Of a stretch of 64,000 nt of DNA, positions 47,179-61,000 are shown in pieces (positions within the stretch are counted from its first letter, which is position 1; each line of letters opens with the position of its first letter). The notes beneath the pieces are model-generated. The model worked only from the letters and a program-made list of their open reading frames with translations. It ran no database searches and was not told the origin of the DNA. A program made the position numbers and the translations under genes. Origin of the DNA: Ciona savignyi (lineage: Eukaryota; Chordata; Ascidiacea; Phlebobranchia; Cionidae); the NCBI GenBank assembly GCA_000149265.1, contig CH003396.1, forward strand, positions 830,117 through 894,116, written 5' to 3'.

Positions 47179-47224
47179 TAACGTCACAATATTTTGACAA
47201 TTCAGTCAAAATATTGTCACGTTA
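47179..47224. repeat. Strong 20 bp hairpin
   Basis: Arms 'taacgtcacaatattttgac' and 'gtcaaaatattgtcacgtta' pair with a single mismatch around a 6 base loop. Could be a MITE relic, a small-RNA precursor or chance. Confidence 0.8.
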
Positions 47225-47499
47225 TAATGGAAATTATTTTCATTGTTATGCAATAATGCAAGTGAAAGCTTTACGAAGTTCTGACTAAACAAGGTAACAA
47301 TAACACTGAAGACAATTTCCGATTTAGTATGAAAATTACGTCATAGTGATGAACAAGCGATTTTCGAATGCCCGAGGCTACCTTGCCACTTGTACATAAG
47401 TATTCGAGGAGGTCGCTACACCGTTACCACAGAAACGTTTACAAGTCTTCGTGCAAAAACAACTTTGAAAAAATTACCTGCGGATACAGCAACTACAAC

Positions 47500-47800
47500 C
47501 GGACTGTCGGTAATCGTATGGTTGTTCCTTAAAGCTACACTATCGCTTATAACCTATATGCTAGAATTTCTGATGTAAACTAGACAGCAACCACAAAACG
47601 GACTGCTAGTAATCGTATGGTTGTTCCTCAAAGCTACACTATCGCTTATAACCTATATGCTTGACTTTCCGATGTAAACTGGACAGCAATCACAAAACGG
47701 ATTGCTAGTAATCGTATGGTTATTCCTCGAAGCTATACTTGCTATACTATCGCTTATAACCCATATCCCTGGCTTTCTGATGTAAACTGGATTCCTCGAC
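47500..47800. repeat. 99 bp tandem repeat, three copies
   Basis: 'taatcgtatggttgttcct' recurs at 47511, 47610 and 47709. Each unit also has 'ctatcgcttataacctatat' and 'tctgatgtaaact'. The third carries a small insertion. Confidence 0.9.
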
Positions 47801-48694
47801 AGACCACCTGGTTACACATAGTCGTGTGTGCATATATACAGAAGTATTCCAATCTTTACACGTCGATGACGCCGCCTGAACTCGATTGTCTTGTCACCAA
47901 TGCACTTTATGACGCAATTTTAACACGAGGGTACTACTAGCTTCGATTCGTCTCAAGAGTCGAAACGCGACGAATTTTAACGACTTTTCATTGTTACGTA
48001 TTAACCATTGAAGATAGCATATGTACCTAGGTCTAGACTAAAATGACTAAAAATGTTAAGATTAAATATTTCAAGTTTGTAAAATTATTTAAATCGTTCC
48101 GCCGATTTTAAACTTACCAAGAACCATAAATTTTAAATACTTTTTGGAAGTTTACAACGGATTTTATTTCCGCTTTTTCTAAACCGTTAGTTAGCTGATA
48201 TAAATTTCATCACTAAAAACTGGTAGTGACCGAACAAAGGTTGTTGTGTTCGTCACAGTTGGCCAGGAACAGCTGACTTCTGCAAAAACGTTAAAATTTG
48301 CCGCCGTAAAATTTTGCGGCAATTATGTAACTGGTCTTGAATGATTCTTATTTTTTATCCACAGTTTTGATAACTAAGTCACTGGAATTAAGTGTAAAAG
48401 CGTCACACAGTACGTTGAAATAACAGCCTTAAAAATTAAATTAAAATTTCTTATACAAATTAGTATGTGCTTGACAAATAGACCTAATTATATTATATTA
48501 ACTTGTTGTTACCTCCATTAACCTTTGAAACGTCGCACTATTCGAACAAAAGTTTCAATTAAGCTGATTTAGTTGCACCTATAATAGCCAAATTTTGGCA
48601 ATTTCAATCGCAGTTTTTCAATAACTTGAATCAATATTAATCCATTTGCGCAAAGACCAAGATAATCGGTAGTTAAAACTTTTATTGAAGAATA

Positions 48695-48970
48695 TGGTTA
48701 CACGTCCTTCTTCGTAAAATCTCAGCAAAAGTTCCATCAAAGATTGCAGGAAGCCGAAGTCTTGCAGCAATTATGATATAATGATCTTGTTTACCCGAAG
48801 ATGAGGTATCGTATGGGTCATTAAAACATGGGTATTCTGCAAAACATCATGTGACCACGATTGTGCTTCATTCATTTCATTGTGCGCTTGGTTAAAGTCC
48901 AGCTGCAAACCGGAAGTCAAAACCGTCGTAGATTGTGCTTGCCAAGCACATTCTGGAAATTGATATTCTA
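48695..48970 (-). CDS. Possible orphan exon(s), unrecognised
   Basis: On the minus strand one frame is open from an AG near 48962 for ~57 codons ('YQFPECAWQAQSTTVL...') to a GTAAAC donor. A second frame, after an AG near 48841, is open to a stop with 'DHYIIIAARLRLPAIFDGTF'. The two cannot both be used as one exon. No family is recognised and no start exon is seen. Confidence 0.2.
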
Positions 48971-49164
48971 TGTGGGAAACATTTAATATAATGTAATTAC
49001 TATTTCTTTAGACTACAAATAGATTATATCGGTTAGTCCCTATTGAGAAACAATAAGTCTGCTCTAACCCCTATTACACATATCGTTTCACCTCACGAGT
49101 TTTAGTGTAAAAATGCGAATTACTTTTTAAAGTATTCCTACTATTATCTTACATAAATGCTAAG

Positions 49165-49723
49165 TCCGTGGTTTCCAACCGGGATGATGGGTGTCCTTGG
49201 TGTCAATTATATTACGCAGATGAGCTGCGAGATGTTAAAACACTTTATCCCAATGTGGTGGTTAATCTAAAATGGCAAGTTGGCATAAACATTAATCTAC
49301 AGTTTTGCGTCCATTTTTTTACCGGTCTCAGTTTCGATTCCACGTTGGGCTTGTCATCCGGTCTCTTACATATATATATATATAAATATATACCTAATTG
49401 GTACATAAATCGGTGGCGTTAACCATTCGGTCACGCGACGTTTCATTAAATTTCTTTTAAAATGTCAACAGCTTTTCGGGCGCAGTCGCCAACAATGGCT
49501 GCGAATAAATCGCTATCCAGTAGAAAAACTCTGATTAACGCACTAGTTGGCTTGAATATTAATCTTAAGTTTCGCATTCAATTTGTCTTTTCACGCTCGA
49601 GTGCGTTTTCCATTGTGGCATACAACATTTTAGAAAAATTGCTGTAGGTTTGACAGGTACCGCAAACTATTTATCACTTTGGTAGGCTGCCGTAAGCTCT
49701 AAAGGGTTGAGAACCACTGAGCA
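49165..49723. mobile_element. Probable hAT-type MITE relic
   Basis: Left end 'gtggtttccaaccggg' and right end 'gggttgagaaccactg' (reverse complement 'cagtggttctcaaccc') form imperfect hAT-style termini. The flanking 8-mers match poorly. The interior includes a tRNA-Ser-like SINE fragment at about 49300-49445. Confidence 0.5.
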
Positions 49724-50224
49724 GGGTAGTAAATATTGTGGTTGACGGTGTAGCATTCAGCAACTTGCAGCATTCAGTTAAGATGCCGTACTCTGCATTG
49801 TACTGATATATCAAATGCTTATGTGTCTGGAAGCCTTAATATCGTTATAATAACATTAAAATCACATGTTGTTAGTTCCCACTGTTTTATGGGGTGGATA
49901 TACAAGACTGGATTTTATATGCGCAGACTTTTAATTAAACCGTACACATTTAAATCACATAATTAAGGCGTACTTTGAATAATCAATATTCCAGTTTTAC
50001 TTGTATGGCCTTGGGTGTGTAAAATAACATGAAATCTCACGATATTATTTTTTAGAACTTGGCAAAATTAATAAAAATGGTCTAAACAACAAAACTACTT
50101 AATAGTGCTCAAAGTATAAATTAATATTTGATTTTTATATGATTACAGTTTTCTTTGAGTTCGTTTATTATTAATGCTTTCCAAAGTAAGTAAAGGAAGC
50201 GTTTTCGTTTTTGTTGTGCTTACA

Positions 50225-50455
50225 TTCGAATCCATAACAGGCTCGTCATTTATACCGTTTTTAACGAATTTGATATATGTGTCGGTCGGGTTAACTTTTC
50301 AGCCATAAGAACGTACGCTTGTACGTAAATATTTTTTAATGAGTCAAGTTTCGAATGCATGATGAGCTGGTCACTTGGACCGTTTTTTATATGGCTTGCT
50401 ATATGTATGGGTCGCGTTAACCGTTCGGCCCCACAACCGCACTGTAGATAACTAT
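50225..50455 (-). repeat. Two tRNA-Ser-like SINE copies in tandem
   Basis: 'gatatatgtgtcggtcgggtt' (50272) and 'tatatgtatgggtcgcgttaa' (50401), each ending in a 'cggcc.cacaaccg'-like head. The second has box B-like 'caagtttcgaatgc'. Confidence 0.7.
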
Positions 50456-51365
50456 TCGAGGTTTTATAACGTCGCACAAATTGTGGCACGCTGGGTAGTG
50501 GACATAGACTTCCGATAACCATAACAAAATTGTTTGACTTTATTCGATCAATAGATTTATACAATTCCTAGCATTTTAAATATATGTGTGTATTTACCAG
50601 CATTTTGTCTTGCTTTATACAAATGCATTTCTAAACATTTAATTCAGCCCAAGTTAAACTAAATCATAGTAAGAATGTGGTGAAGTTATTTGAATATATG
50701 CATGAAAAACTTGTACGGTTGTGTAGCGGAATAAATATCGCGACCGATTACCAATCCTTTTTTAACCCCAAATTCGCGACGATAACTTAGGTTCAAAATT
50801 TAGCACGATAAATACAAAAAACGGTTTTGGTGGCAAGTCCATTAGGAATTTGAAATCTAGCCCAGTAAAAAACGCTTGAAGCACATCATACCTCAGTCTG
50901 CGGCAACTCACAAGATTTAACCATCGCAATTTTTCACGATCCCACACACCATAATTTAACATGATTCTAAGAAAACTATGTTTTTAAAATGCTACGCTCT
51001 GGGACAGTAAAAGCTTCGCATTTGGACAGTGTTTCCTATGCATTTTATGGAGTGTTTCACATATGGTTAATTAATTAACACTGTCCTGGAAACTATCTAT
51101 GTAAGATATGTCTGTGTCCACTTGATTTGGCTGGTCAAATCCTATCATTACGTTATTAAATTTTTATTGTTAAAAATCACCTTTCACGCTAAAAGCACAG
51201 TTACAGTTAACAATATATGACAATGACATCAAAGCGAATTAAATACACACAGGTACGATTGTCAATAAAAATCGGCAAAAACGTCACACCCATAGTTGGA
51301 ATTCAAAAATCAACGTTGCAGTAATTTCGTAAAAGTGTTTTCAAATGCTTGCGAGAATTGTATGT

Positions 51366-54300
51366 TTAATTGCTGAGTGATTTATTGACCTTGAACTCTG
51401 TTCTAAATGTAGTGTTTTGCGAACTCCGGTGATGACTACTCTTGTTATATATCGACCGCGTATGGGCGCTATATTCCGTTTCTTTTCCAATGCACTTGCA
51501 CACTTGTTTCCAGAACTTAAGCAAAATTATTCTGAAAATAATAAACACAACATTTTAATCACTGTACTTCTACTTTTTTAGGAATTCATAAGCCAACAGT
51601 CTGGTATCTTGGGTCAACAGTCTGGTAACTCAACTACTCGGTGGATATTGGCTATCCAACCCAGTATTCGGTCTTATCCGCTGGAAGAGTTAATAAGGTG
51701 GTTTAAAACCTTGGATAATAGAATCAAACTTTTTCAACATGTAAATCTGCTGCGGAGATACTCTAAGGATGTCTTTCAGCTTCCACACATTACGGATACT
51801 ACAGTAAAGTGGAAGTCTCTTCCACATTGGTGGGATAGGATAGGATATTTATGCTTATCCCGTAAATGATAAAACCAATGGGGTTAACATACGTGCAATC
51901 GTCAGGTTACCTCGCGCCTACCGTCGGGTTACTGGAGTCATTGCACTGTTTTGTATAATTGAGCCATTCCTTTATTTTGGTAGAACCGATTAATCCACTG
52001 GGTTCAGGCAATGTCCGGTAAGTGCCTTGCCCAAGGACATAACCGACTGGCTAGGGAAAAGTTTCGTATCGGCAACCTTTCGGCTAAAAGGCGCCGCACT
52101 AAACCACCAGTCTAAGCGGACTGACTAGTAGGATACTCGGTGTAAGACCACCAATGTTAAAACGCACAAATTTGATTTTTTGTTAACTTAAAAACATATG
52201 ACGTATATAACTACGTCACATATCTTACTTGTATTGCATTCTCATCTTTTTGTTGACGAAACAATATATGGCAGGGTTGACGCATGAGTTCAGCCACGTG
52301 ATGACGCTCGCAAGCATGTGGACACGTGGGTCGATATAGCTCCGGTTAGCGGCGAGATTAATGAGCACGCTAGGGAGAAAGAGGATCATGAAAACCGCGC
52401 AAATCGCGACGCTCATTCGAAGCAACTTCCGGTCAAGGATCTGGAAAAAAAGATTTCCTCTCTATAACTGAGCCACTATAAACCTAATTGGCTGTGACGT
52501 AAAAGGCATCACAAACATGATTAATGACGCAATTGTGCCATGTGCTAATATAATTCAGTTTATCTTTTGTTAAGAAGAATGGTCGGAAAAGGGGCGTGGA
52601 TAGAAAGAAAACATAGCGACTTATATACAGACAGCGCACAAAACTAGGTCCGAGGGTTCATAGCGCAGCATTTCAATTAATAGGTTCTACTAAAATTAAA
52701 AGAAAATCTTGTTTCTATACAACAAACTGCAATAGCAAACCCGACGGTGGGCAAGAGGTAATCTGACGTGTTTTAACGTAGCTTGATGGACCGGTAAGAC
52801 CGATAAAAAATAAAATAACAGGTATCAATACCTTTCGTTTGTGGGCTTCCATTTGTAATGCGGTGTACCGGCGCTTCAGTCTTGTGCTGAATATTGTGTT
52901 TTAATTATTACGCATCAGTAACTATTGGTGACGAAATTGCTTACCGGTGGCCAGTGGTAGGGCTTTCATTTGAACTTAGATTCGTGGTTAAGGCGTCATC
53001 TGGCGGATTGAATTATTAAAATAAAATTAATATAGCTTTGTTTAGTTTTTCGTTCTTTCGTTACATTAAATAAGAACAGCACAACTAATGAAAAACAAGG
53101 AAACAGGATAAAACGGCAAAACTACAGTAGTTAAATCACGACAATAGACAAATATGGTCAAGTGATATTCTGGAAATTACGCCAATAGATAACAGTCGAT
53201 TCATAGCTTTATCCTGTGAGTTAACTGCAGGGGACAAAATGCAATACATAAAATACATAGTTTAAGCACAAAAATGTAACAGTTAAGAATCATGCGTTCC
53301 TACCGATTTTGAGCGCGGAAGATACTGGCTCCAATACTGTCGTTGAACGGTGTTTTGTTTTCAATTCCTCCACCCGTTTGCTGTGCAACATGATGGTTAT
53401 ATTTCCTACAGTCGAGTTGTAGCCAAAAAGTTATATACAAAAACGGCGGTTCCAAATTTAGCTTGGTAAAAATAAATGTGGCCGAATGGAAAGATTATGT
53501 GACCAAACGGCACTACCGATACATATACCGAATTTAATGTAAGAAAAGCCTTATTTACAAACCCATCATGGGTTCATTGGCTCGCTAAAGCAATTGACTA
53601 AATGAACGGGTCGTACGTCCGAAAGGTTAGCCCGACCGATACATGTACCGATTTCTATAATAGTGAATAAAGTAGGCGTCAAGCCACGGGTTCGAAAAAT
53701 AACGTCTGAACTAAGGGTTGTGTGACCAATATGTTAACGCTATCGACACATAGATTATACATAAACAGACGTATAGCTACCAATTCAAATACAACATACA
53801 TTAACAGAGTGGTTCTAGATTTGATGTTGAGTATAGTAAAATCGTTTGGTGTGTTAAACAGTGGTCGTGTAAGCAATCTACTGCAATCCATTACAACGTT
53901 CATAAAAAAGGGAAGGTTGATGTATCATGCTATCCAGGCGGTTTGGGAAATCCATGGTGAAGGATTTATATATACGGTTATCGTCGTCGGTTAATCCAGG
54001 GAAATACCAATCGGATTATTGGATCTTTATTGCAGTGTGTTAGAGTATGATTAATTTATTGCTGTCGTTTTAAGTTAATCATTAATCAAGCGTGTTCAGA
54101 CGATGTGCCTTGCCCAAATGACATAACCGACTGGCAATCAACAAGTTGCGACACCATACCCTTTCTGCTTAAAGTGACGCTTTAAATGTCTGAACTATAA
54201 CAGGCCTAGTGACGAATCCATCACAACTTCAAAGCCTGGCGTGGTAATGACAAAAATACAATCCTTTCGATAAAATTTAACACGCACTGATAAAATTCTG

Positions 54301-55004
54301 ATGCAAACAAAATTATATATTTTTCAGTTTATCGTGCACTGCCCAGCAGTCGTAAATAGTTTAAATTATTTACCTTTTTAGCGTATTCTTCACCGAGGTC
54401 TTCTGCTGTGACTGATTTAGTTCACTTGATAACTCTTTGCTGTAAAAAGTGTTATTCATTTTTAATTTGTAATATCATATTGAACAGAATTTATGATTAC
54501 AAAGGATTTGATATTTCACAAAATTTAATTTATGCTTCCCATAAGGTAGAAAAGCATATGGGCGGAAAATTCCAAAACACCATTGCTAAAGGTTTACGGC
54601 CGAAAGACACCATTATTAAAGGTTCACGGCTAGAAATACACTATATTACTATAAAGGTTGACGCCCAGAAAGACACCATTACTAAAAGTTTAGGGCCAGA
54701 AAAATAATATTGCTAAAGGTTTACGGCTGGAAAGACATCATTACTAAAGGTTTCCCGATATAAGTTTACATAATTAGTGGAACGACTATTTACTCGAACG
54801 ACGATTCTATGGAAAGCATCGAAGATCCCACTGACGATCTGTTCAGCTGTGACGTCACAATGGAAGAAGTGTTTATTTGGTTCTCAGATGTACTGTTCCA
54901 TTCGCTTGCGTCACGAAAGGTGGTCTCGAAGCTCGGTGAATCTGGAACAAATTAAATTCGAACTTGTGTTGTATGGTCGCGTGGCCGAATGATTACTGAT
55001 ACCG

Positions 55005-55059
<55 letters not shown>

Positions 55060-58000
55060 CCGACTCCTATACAAAAATGGTTCTAGCCACGAGCCCTTCT
55101 AGGGTTATAAATTGGCCCCTAGATACTTTTTTGCAGGAGGGTCGCCGGGTTATACAGTGTGTTGTATGTAATAAAGACGTTGGTTGCGTATTATTTTAAC
55201 CCATAGTTTTTAATAGGTGTAGACCACCGTCTGCTAAATGCCTTTTTCAATAAGACAAGCATACTAGGCTGCAGTTGGTGTCAATCTGTAATCGCTTGGC
55301 ACAAACATTTGTGGCTACGGCTGTCCTATATCGGCACGACCGCAATGTTTCTTTAAAGACATATATTTCTTAGTTTTCCTTTAAACTACACACCCCTTTC
55401 ACAAAGCCTTGTGTTCTTTTGTGTTTTATTTTTAATTTCGATATTTACATTGTATTGCTTTGTCAGAAGTTTACTATTTAACTATCACTGTATAAAATCA
55501 CTGTGCACTCATGTGAGCATGCTATACAACTGAATGATTCTTTGTCATTATCGTTTTACAATTTTAGTGGTAAATATGAGATGTTGCTTTGGCAATTTGT
55601 ATTTGTAGTGTTAATGATTTCTTTATACTTTATTGCAGGGCCCTTACAAAATTATTTTATATACCGCTTCATCGCACACACTATCTTTTCTAATACATCA
55701 CCAGCACTTTGTATACTATTAGCATAAATCATTATCTTTCTTTGTTTTAATTTCAATTTTTTTGATTTAAAGTTTTATGTCGTAATCTGTTATTATTTTA
55801 CTTAATGTAGGGTTTAACGGCTACCTCATTTTCTCTCCGTTATCCCGTAAGTCCTTACTGACGTGTTTTAACTACTGTAGTGTGTCCGTTTTATCCTGAC
55901 TTTGTTAACTTAAAATAATTCTGCAAGGTAATAAGGGAGAAATAAAATAAAATAAACTAAACTCAACTGAAAGATCGTACCCATTGGAGGTGTAACTTTT
56001 TCCCGCCTCGACGCACTTCTTTGAGATCGCGCCATTACATCCTTCCCGCTCTTTCGGACTTCAATGAAAATGAGAGTGTACAAGATCACCATCACCGGAA
56101 GTGGTACCAGTTGAAACAGAACCCGAGTAAACTAGGGATTCAATGGGGGTTTAATGTTGAGGGTTATATATCGTCTGCTATGTAAACCGATTCTGGATAA
56201 ATATACCACTATTTCGTTTTTGATGACCACGAATTGCAGCCAATACGATATCGGGCTGTAACCCATAAATATAAAAAAAAATATTGTTGTATTGAAGTGT
56301 TACGAGAATCGTTTGTCCCGTTTTGCCTGTTTTTCTTCCGAAGTGAGATTTTTATTTTTGTTTACATCAACTATTATAGAAGTAAGTTAATTAATTAAAA
56401 TTTGTGGAAAGTCTAAGGCAATAAAACTGATTTGTTATTCGAACCGGCAAAAAAAACTAAACATTTTAGTACCCACAAAAATTATGTGACCCAGGAAATC
56501 TTATTCAAACCAGCAAATTTACTTGATTAATCAATTTTTTTATCAGGAAAAAAATTTAAACTAACAAAAGTTGTTTAAATCAGCAAATATTACTCAAACA
56601 GCAAAAATGTTTCGAAACAGCAAAAATACCATGCACGAACCTCCATGTAGTTCTTCTGGAACTGGTCTGTGATGTTAAACACGCAGAGAGTATATTTCTG
56701 CACCCAGGCAAAGCCGCGTTGGTTGTTGGCTCCGCGCATAAAGAACGGGGACAGTATAGCCGGAGCGAATGCCCACGATATAAATATCACAAGGATTAGT
56801 CTGGGCTTTGTGTACAATACATCGCAATGTTTGGGGTGACATATCCCAATGTACCTAGGTGTTAAAAATTTCATTGGTTGTTGCTTTTCGACAATAATGA
56901 CCATTACTTCACCCCCGTTAATGGGAAAACCAAGGGAAATTGCCAGGTCACCCCTTGCCCACCATCGGGTTACCGGAGCTAGTGCAGCGTGTTGTGTATG
57001 ATACATACATTTCTTCAATTTGGTAAAACCCATTAATCTGTCAGGTTCAGGCAATGTCCGTTAAGTCCCTTGCCTAAGGACACAGCCAACTAGCTAGCGA
57101 CCAGTTTTGAATCTGAAGACCTCGGGTTGAAAGGCGCACTAACCCACCAGACTAAGCGGTCTGACTTAGATTCATAATTTGACTAACACAACAGCACGCT
57201 GTAAAAGCTTTGGTTACCTGACATATAGCAATCTGAAGATTCTTCGTGTCATAACGCTAAATGCATTTTACCATTCATAAAGATAAACATGAATATCTTA
57301 TCCTGATGTATAAATGTGCAAAAATAACGCAAAAGTTGGTTTCGAAATTGCACCGTTGGTAAAATAAAGACATTCAATATAATTTGCCCATCGACTAGAT
57401 ATAACTTATGATACCTAACCCCCGCCCCGTTCCCAATACAAACTTCAAAGTTAACCTAATCTATAAAATCTGTTTCCTTGCATTTATTTTAAACCTCTAG
57501 CCTTCTAGGATTTAAGCTAAAAAGCATACCTTTCCCAGTTATTTACAATAATAATGAAATTTCACTTAATCAATTGTGAAGCCATAGGAATATATAAACA
57601 ATCACTATGCCAACTGTGACGTTTGTTTCTTTTTCTTTTATTCTCTCCTTTTATATCTTTTTTGTTATGAGTGCAAAATAAGCGAGTTTGTACTTATTAT
57701 AATTTTTTTTATATAGTATTTGTTTTTATTTGTTCTCGTTCTAATTAAACACTTACCTATTCACAGTGATTGTTAACAAACAAACGATTGAAGTGTATCC
57801 GCAACAATAGTAAGAGAATGCCATGAATGAACAGGAGAATTCGTCATCAAATGCCCATTGCTGCGTAATAATACTAACAGTTACGTCACAGTTAAATGGC
57901 AGAATTTATTTAAGGCAACATATTGTTTTGCTACGTTTTCCAATTTGAATAAGTGTTTTGCTAAGCACCAAAAATAGAATATTCATGTTAATCCCGGTGA

Positions 58001-61000
58001 ATGGGAAAATGCAAGGGTCGTAAACACACGCTCAGATTACCTATAGCCCCCAACATCTGGTTATCGGCACTATTGCAGTGTGTTGTGTAAGATTCTGACT
58101 TTTTTTAATTTGCTTGAACCCATCAATCCATTTAGATCAGGTTCGTTAAAGGCCCGCCGAAAGACACCGCCGACTAGCTAGCCATCAGTTACGAATCTGC
58201 AACCCTTATAGGTTTAAGGAGTCACACAATAACCCACCAAACTGACCAGTCGGCCTTGTCATTTGTCCAACTGCTTTGTTCGTATGTAAGGCATCCGGCC
58301 ATCAGTAAAATGGGTATAAAAAGGACAACAGCCGTGAGCTTGTCGGTTGTGTCCTTTGGCAATACACTTAACAGGTCTAGCCTGAACCCCGAACCCAGCA
58401 GTCGTTTAATGAGTTATAAAAGCTCCATCGTATACAATGCAATTGCTCCAGTGACCCAATTGTGGAAAAACGTATCTGGCAATTAGATTTATCTGATGAC
58501 TGATATAACTGAGTAATGCCTTTTCCCATCCCAAGGGATAAACATGAGTAATCTATATACATATTCTATTGAATGTTTTTACAAGTAGGTTCTGAATAAG
58601 CATGGAAGAAATTATGACGTCACACTTACGCCGCTCAATTACGTACTTGTTGCTACATAAGATATCTATTACGTCGTGAGTTAATTCTCATGTAACCATG
58701 ACGTAATAATGACATTAGTAAAATGGCGACTGAGTTCGAAAACACGACGTCATTCATCTACAGCAAGGGGCCGATTGATTGATATTGATTTAATGTTCTA
58801 TGCCGAACGGTTCGCTCGTTCGTGTATTATTTTGTTAACTGGGTCAACTTAAGCGTGTACTTGCTAAGGGTTGATATTACATTATCCAACAGGCGAACCC
58901 ATCTTCGCACCCCGCCCGACATTAAACAAATAAGTTGTTAATTTGTACGGTCGTGTGGCCGATTGGTTAACGCGACCGATGAATATATCGACTCTGGTAC
59001 AAAAACGGCCTTGGTGACGAAATTATCATAGGTTCGAAACTTGGCTCTGTAGATAAATAAGATGTTGGGGTAAGTTCCTCATTTGAAAAACAGGCTCCCC
59101 CTTCGCAAAGCGCCTACTGTCATTATGCAAATAAGTTGTAATATTATTATTAAGACTCCGCGCCGATTTGTTTGCCGACTTAGGTAGTGGATCGTGTGAT
59201 CCACACAATGTTTTAAAGCTTTTATTGAAATAACAAGTGCGCCACTTACACAATGGCAATGTACAGCTATATACCTGTATATCTGTTTAAACCAGTGCTT
59301 TCCAGCCGCGGTTGATTAAAAAGTTTTTTGGGGGAGTAATCAACTTTTGGTCATGTCATATAGTGAAATTTAACCAACTATAAACTACAACGTTGTGACC
59401 TATTTAGGTAGACACACTTACTCATTTAGTTACACAACATTATTTGGTTTTATTTTATTTGGACGGTTGCCACAGCTTTGAGCACATTCTCCAGAGGGTA
59501 TATGACATTGAAAATGGTAGGAATCACTGGAACATACTATGCCTGGGAACTATACATAATTTTTGTACAACAGTGATGGAGGTGTGTTTGTTCGAGTAAC
59601 GCTTCATGCCCCTCGCGATACAGCGCATAAATTAAACTTTATCTGACGTGCATGCCCATAATGGCGTCTGATAGACACGCAGTTACCAAAAAAGAAAACT
59701 TAAAAGGTGAAACCCAGACGTGAAATGTGACATTTCCAGCAACTGCAGTTTGGACCGCATTCTACCATGCCATACCGCACATGCCAGAATTATCAGAAGC
59801 TTGCCGAGAAGCCCTTTGATTTTAACTGTCACACAAAAAAATCAAGCAATTTATAATAAAAGAAATACAAATTATACTCAATCTTAGTCTAACGCAAAGA
59901 TATTAAGTTAAAGCGTTACCCTTGGTGGCTTAGTAATAACAAATCTCTAAATCGCCAATCAAACCTACATAAATAAAGCCCCGGGATTATTTAAAAGGCT
60001 CTGCACACGATAAGGCCTGGTTATCAAATCATTGTATAAATAATTATATATATTCTCCATAAGGTTAAAACGTAAAGGTATCGTCAGCATGGTTCAAGGG
60101 GAAGCTTACGTAACTTGTGCTTTATAATGACAACTACTTCCGTACGTTATGTGTATACCAATACAAATTACGCAATTGATTAAAATATCCAAAGCTGTCA
60201 ACATTTTTGACATATTTTTTTAAAAAAAATTCTTTAAGGAAATTGTGATATGTTAAGTTTTAAAAAGAAATATTTTCCGGTATAAGAAAATCGCCATAGT
60301 GATCATTCTATTACAAAATCGAAACTAAGCCCGGTCAAACAAAAATAAAGGGGGCTCGCAAAGTGCTATGTAACGAAATAATGCGAAATATCAATGTAAA
60401 TCGGATTAACTAAGAGAATAGTTCAGCAAAGTTGTCTGAAAAAGATTTAAAACTTTTGCGCAAAAAAAACGGTGACACAGAAATGTTACACAGTCTTTGC
60501 ACGCACTCGCGGAAACGTTTTTATATTCCCTCTGGAATTAAGCATCACTTTATTATCACGTAATACACACGATTAAAGGTCAATCAGCTTGCATTTTATT
60601 AAACATTAATTTTCTTGTTATATTAGCTACTACAATAACGGTATTTTATATTAGCTTAGTAAGTTGAGTGAATATTGATTCAAACATATTGGCGCTGTCA
60701 ATATCAAAGAGAAATCATCTTGGAGTTCTATACTACAGTATTTGTGGTGCTAATTCTAAATAAAACTGAGTTCATTTCTAAATAAAAACAGTTAATAATA
60801 CGTGATTGACAGCAACCACCCTAATTAAGGAAGGTGGCGGTATCGGAAGAAATAGACCGTAAAAACATATTCGTTCATATATTTTTATACGATAGATTTA
60901 TATTTCGTTCATTATAAAGGCTTAATATCCTTTTAAATAATTAGTAATTAATTTTGTATGCTCCATTTACTAATTTGATATGAAAATTTAAATCGAATCT

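Larger units (their letters stand above)
46200..49160. other. Spacer without a convincing gene
   Basis: Contains the hairpin at 47179-47224, the 99 bp tandem array at 47500-47800 and the possible orphan exons near 48.7 kb; otherwise AT-rich with no recognisable ORF. Confidence 0.4.
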
